Source: CAZIOI01 sp964540855
GTDB lineage: Bacteria; Patescibacteriota; UBA1384; DTJR01
Assembly: GCA_964540855.1 (NCBI GenBank)
Contig: CAZIOI010000028.1
Location: 1-7,226, forward strand
Length of the DNA stretch: 7,226 nt
Direction of reading: 5' to 3'
A model generated the notes under the pieces. The model was not told the origin of the DNA and did no database searches. It was given only the letters and a program-made list of their open reading frames with translations. Of this stretch, positions 4,756 through 7,226 are shown piece by piece (within the stretch, counting starts at the first letter, position 1; each line of letters starts with the position of its first letter). Both the position numbers and the translations under genes were made by a program.

Positions 4756-7134
4756 ATGGGACCCAGACCAGAAACTGGCGGTTTTTCCGGAGAAGACAGT
4801 AAAGAGACTGCCGATTCTTTGAGAGCCCCTAAATCTACTGACAGTGCTCACGAAAAATCATCCGAGGATGATATTACCGCCCGCCTAGACGAGCTAAAAC
4901 AGCAAATCGAAGATCTTTCAGAAGAAGAAAGAAAAGAATTTGAGGGCGCAATAGAGAAAATTGGGCGGATACTTAAAAAAGCCATAAATGGGAGTCTGAG
5001 CGTTGATCATCTACTCACATCGCCAGAAAGAGAATTATTAGGTAGATACGCACAAGATTATCGTGAAACAAGAGCGTCCGACTCTACAGCAAAAGTAAGT
5101 CTGAGGTTTGATCAGCCGACAGACGAGGCTGTTTATACGGCCATGGTCTATCGTCTAGCTTTTTCTTTGATGGCGGCAAGAAGTGCGCCAGACACACACA
5201 AAAGAAGACCTGTGGTCTATCAACCGCAACCACTAGTGCAAGATAGACCGGCTGAGACAGCAGCAGCATACAGCCAGCAGGATCGTGAGCGTTTGGCAAG
5301 ATCATTGGCAGTGTTTTTACAAGATAAATCGCGTCTTTCGGAAGTACCAGATAATTTACGGCCAGAGATAACAAGATTAATAGAAGAATATATAGCCTGC
5401 GGAAAAGAACATCGTCGCTTTCAAATACACATTGGTGGTCTCTCTTCAGATTTGCTTGCCTTTCTCGACCGAGAAAGCCGATCCGCAGCAGCCAAGCCAG
5501 AAACCCAAGCCTCGGTAGACCAAGAAGCTGGGGAGAAACCAGCATACAGCGAACAGGACCAGAAACGTATAATGCAAAAACTGAGGGCATATCTTGATGG
5601 ATTATATATTTTAGGCACATTGCCCCAAGAACTGAAATACGAGCTGTCTAACTTGAAGGAGCGTATACGAGATCATCTTCTTGAGGCAGGTACCATTTCT
5701 CTAGAAGACCTATCTGGTGATTTAATCGCCTCTCTCGAGCGACTAAGCCGGCCGGCCGCAGCCGAACAAGCCCCAGTAGAACAAAAGCCTGCAACGGATA
5801 TTGAAAATGAAACAGAAGAAGAACTAATTTTTGATGCACACACAAAAGCTGAAAGGCAAAAACATGTTCAATCTTTATTGATACTTTTTTTACAAGATCA
5901 GCACAATTTTGAACAAATACCAGACAACGTTGCAGCAGAATTAGAAGGTCTCAAAAAGGACTTTAAGCGCTGTAAAAAAGAGAATGCCGAATTCACTGTT
6001 ATTATTCAAAATCTCTCTAAAGACTTAATGGAATTTTTGGAAGCCGAGAGTTTGAAAATTCCCGTTAATCAACTAGAAACCAGAACTGTTAGGAAAGTCG
6101 AATGGAGAAATGTTAAAAGACATACGAACGTAGTAGCTGTGGGGGATCTCTTTGGAAGCGAAGAAGCCTTACACGGCAATCTTGAATCCTTGGAAGTCGC
6201 GAGGGTAAATCAAGACGGAGAATTTGTATGGGCAGGTTCTGACAGTCAGGCTGTTTTCTTGGGCGATATTGCCGGAGATCGGCAAACTCATGGACTTGAT
6301 TGTTTGTTAAAAATTTCTAAATTAAGAGAACAAGCAAAAGCTGCTGGGGGCGAAATAACGACCATAGTTGGAAATCATGATGATTTCTTGGTTTCATTTT
6401 TAATGGGTATCCGAGCAGGTGGCGGCGCAGATCCGTGGGTTAATTGTATAATGGGCAGGTATAACGGTTTGACAGAATTACATAGATTTGGATCCGAAAA
6501 ATTGAAAGTTATTGATTTTGCTACCCTAGGGGGTGGGGGGAGGAGCAACGCTTGGTTACTTCTTCAGCAGGAACAACCAGAAATCGTGAAAAATATGAGG
6601 GCCAGCGCTGAAGGGCGAGAGGTTTTAGAATCGCTGTGCAGCATGAAAATCGTCGAGATTATTGATGACACCCTGTTTCTGCACACTGACCCAACTATGG
6701 GAATAATCTCTACATTACTAAAAAATGGCCCCGAAAATGTTAGGCACAATATTGATGTAATAAATAATATTTACCAAAAATCGCTAAAAGAAAGCCTACT
6801 TAGAGGTGAAGTCATTAGCGAACAAGAGCTTTTTATTGAAATAAAAAACGTGTTTCTTAACACAGAGAATCGCTATTCCTATGACGCTGACCTGCCTGAA
6901 GATAAAAAAGCTGATATAACGAATCAATTAAGATTAGCAGGGATAAATATGATTGTACACGGACATAGTCAGTACGACTCTTACAGTAAGTTTGACGTTG
7001 GTGACTTAATTATCACATCGGTTGACATGGGGGCATTCAAATCTAAACCTGACGATACTGATAGATCGATTTTACGTATAGAACGAGATGGAGTCGTTAC
7101 AAAAGGTAGAGAAGCTAAAAAGATCAGAGAGTAA
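4756..7134 (+). CDS. Calcineurin-like (PPP-type) metallophosphatase with three N-terminal helical repeats
   Basis: This 792-residue protein has no signal peptide or membrane helix and is probably cytoplasmic. Residues 1-38 are polar and likely disordered, and 39-76 look like a charged coiled coil. Three related segments of about 70 residues follow at 172-242, 264-332 and 361-432, joined by Ala/Glu/Pro-rich linkers. Residues 456-792 hold a phosphoesterase domain of the PPP/ApaH/Shelph kind: motif I GDLFG (463-467), motif II LGDIAGDR (502-509), motif III GNHDD (539-543), a metal-binding histidine in FLHTDP (H643) and a final VHGHS (H735-S738, with G736-H737 as the usual motif). Motif I normally reads GDxHG, and here F466 replaces the metal-ligand histidine, so activity may be reduced, altered or lost. 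The substrate is unknown (phosphoprotein or dinucleotide are family possibilities). The gene is transcribed divergently from the ABC exporter. The domain call is firm; the biological role is not. Confidence 0.85.
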   Translation: MGPRPETGGFSGEDSKETADSLRAPKSTDSAHEKSSEDDITARLDELKQQIEDLSEEERKEFEGAIEKIGRILKKAINGSLSVDHLLTSPERELLGRYAQDYRETRASDSTAKVSLRFDQPTDEAVYTAMVYRLAFSLMAARSAPDTHKRRPVVYQPQPLVQDRPAETAAAYSQQDRERLARSLAVFLQDKSRLSEVPDNLRPEITRLIEEYIACGKEHRRFQIHIGGLSSDLLAFLDRESRSAAAKPETQASVDQEAGEKPAYSEQDQKRIMQKLRAYLDGLYILGTLPQELKYELSNLKERIRDHLLEAGTISLEDLSGDLIASLERLSRPAAAEQAPVEQKPATDIENETEEELIFDAHTKAERQKHVQSLLILFLQDQHNFEQIPDNVAAELEGLKKDFKRCKKENAEFTVIIQNLSKDLMEFLEAESLKIPVNQLETRTVRKVEWRNVKRHTNVVAVGDLFGSEEALHGNLESLEVARVNQDGEFVWAGSDSQAVFLGDIAGDRQTHGLDCLLKISKLREQAKAAGGEITTIVGNHDDFLVSFLMGIRAGGGADPWVNCIMGRYNGLTELHRFGSEKLKVIDFATLGGGGRSNAWLLLQQEQPEIVKNMRASAEGREVLESLCSMKIVEIIDDTLFLHTDPTMGIISTLLKNGPENVRHNIDVINNIYQKSLKESLLRGEVISEQELFIEIKNVFLNTENRYSYDADLPEDKKADITNQLRLAGINMIVHGHSQYDSYSKFDVGDLIITSVDMGAFKSKPDDTDRSILRIERDGVVTKGREAKKIRE
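5269..6051 (+). repeat. Three degenerate protein-level tandem repeats of about 70 residues
   Basis: Copies lie at nt 5269-5481, 5545-5751 and 5836-6051. The shared frame is a Q/E-rich helix start (QDRERLARSL; QDQKRIMQKL; AERQKHVQSL), a VPDNL/LPQEL/IPDNV turn followed by an acidic-basic helix, and an end motif LSSDLLAFLDRES / LSGDLIASLERLS / LSKDLMEFLEAES. The LSxDL anchors are at residues 229, 319 and 420. Similarity is visible in protein but not as DNA repeats, so the duplication is old. Confidence 0.75.
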
Positions 7135-7163
7135 TCCCACCCTACGGACTCGTAAATAAAAAA

Positions 7164-7226
7164 GTGATCAAACTTGAGGTCATTCGATTCGACGGTACTT
7201 TCGACCCAGCCGAGCAAGTATTTGCT
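7164..7226 (+). CDS. Possible start of a further plus-strand gene, cut off by the window edge
   Basis: From GTG at 7164 the plus strand stays open to the window end for 21 codons, reading VIKLEVIRFDGTFDPAEQVF and one more residue. The alternating hydrophobic start followed by acidic and glycine residues looks protein-like. There is no clear ribosome binding site or ATG, and the same frame is open upstream into the phosphatase gene's end, so the start is uncertain. A minus-strand frame here is also open (from 7217). I do not recognise a family from so short a piece. Confidence 0.3.
   Translation, partial: MIKLEVIRFDGTFDPAEQVFA

Noticed and set aside
4642..4851. 69-codon minus-strand frame across the divergent promoter region
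   Set aside because: It overlaps the N-terminus of the phosphatase gene and the ABC promoter, and has no ribosome site or recognisable sequence.
5084..5620. 178-codon minus-strand frame with leucine-rich stretches
   Set aside because: It is antisense to the repeat region of the phosphatase gene. The apparent hydrophobic segments arise from complementing Lys/Glu/Gln-rich codons.
5269..6051. DNA-level tandem repeat or recent duplication
   Set aside because: The three copies are similar only in protein. Nucleotide identity between them is not evident, so this is an ancient domain repeat.
6981..7217. Minus-strand frame converging on the phosphatase gene
   Set aside because: Most of it is antisense to the conserved C-terminal phosphatase segment. 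The part beyond 7135 is too short to judge.

Overview
The window looks like chromosomal DNA from a bacterium of the Patescibacteria/Candidate Phyla Radiation type. This is inferred from protein style, not from a marker gene. A secreted tail-fibre-like surface protein, a fibronectin-III-like repeat protein and a MacB-type ABC pair without an adaptor are a combination I associate with that group. TGA serves as a stop in two genes, so the UGA-recoded lineages (SR1/Gracilibacteria) are unlikely. I see no rRNA, tRNA, CRISPR array or insertion sequence.

Layout. Four genes lie on the minus strand, reading from about 4625 down to the left edge. They are an ABC exporter ATPase, its FtsX/MacB-like permease (stop and start 1 nt apart), a secreted protein with three fibronectin-III-like domains, and a large secreted fibre-like protein that runs off the left edge. 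The last gene begins with GTG only 10 nt after its neighbour's stop codon and uses a ribosome binding site that overlaps that stop. Two promoter candidates with identical -35 boxes (TTGATC, 17-bp spacer) precede the ABC pair and the secreted pair. I therefore read this as two adjacent transcription units: an exporter, then two exported or surface proteins.

Divergently from the ABC genes lies one long plus-strand gene (4756-7134). It encodes a 792-residue cytoplasmic protein with an acidic coiled-coil N-terminus, three degenerate repeats of about 70 residues, and a C-terminal calcineurin-like (PPP-type) metallophosphatase domain. The histidine of the first metal-binding motif is replaced by phenylalanine, while the other motifs are present. 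The divergent intergenic region (about 4626-4755) holds a promoter candidate for each direction and a 20-bp dyad between them. The right edge has the possible start of another plus-strand gene.

The most unusual items are the repeat-phosphatase fusion with its altered active site, the dyads built into the two promoter regions, and the pairing of a MacB-like exporter with two secreted surface proteins.
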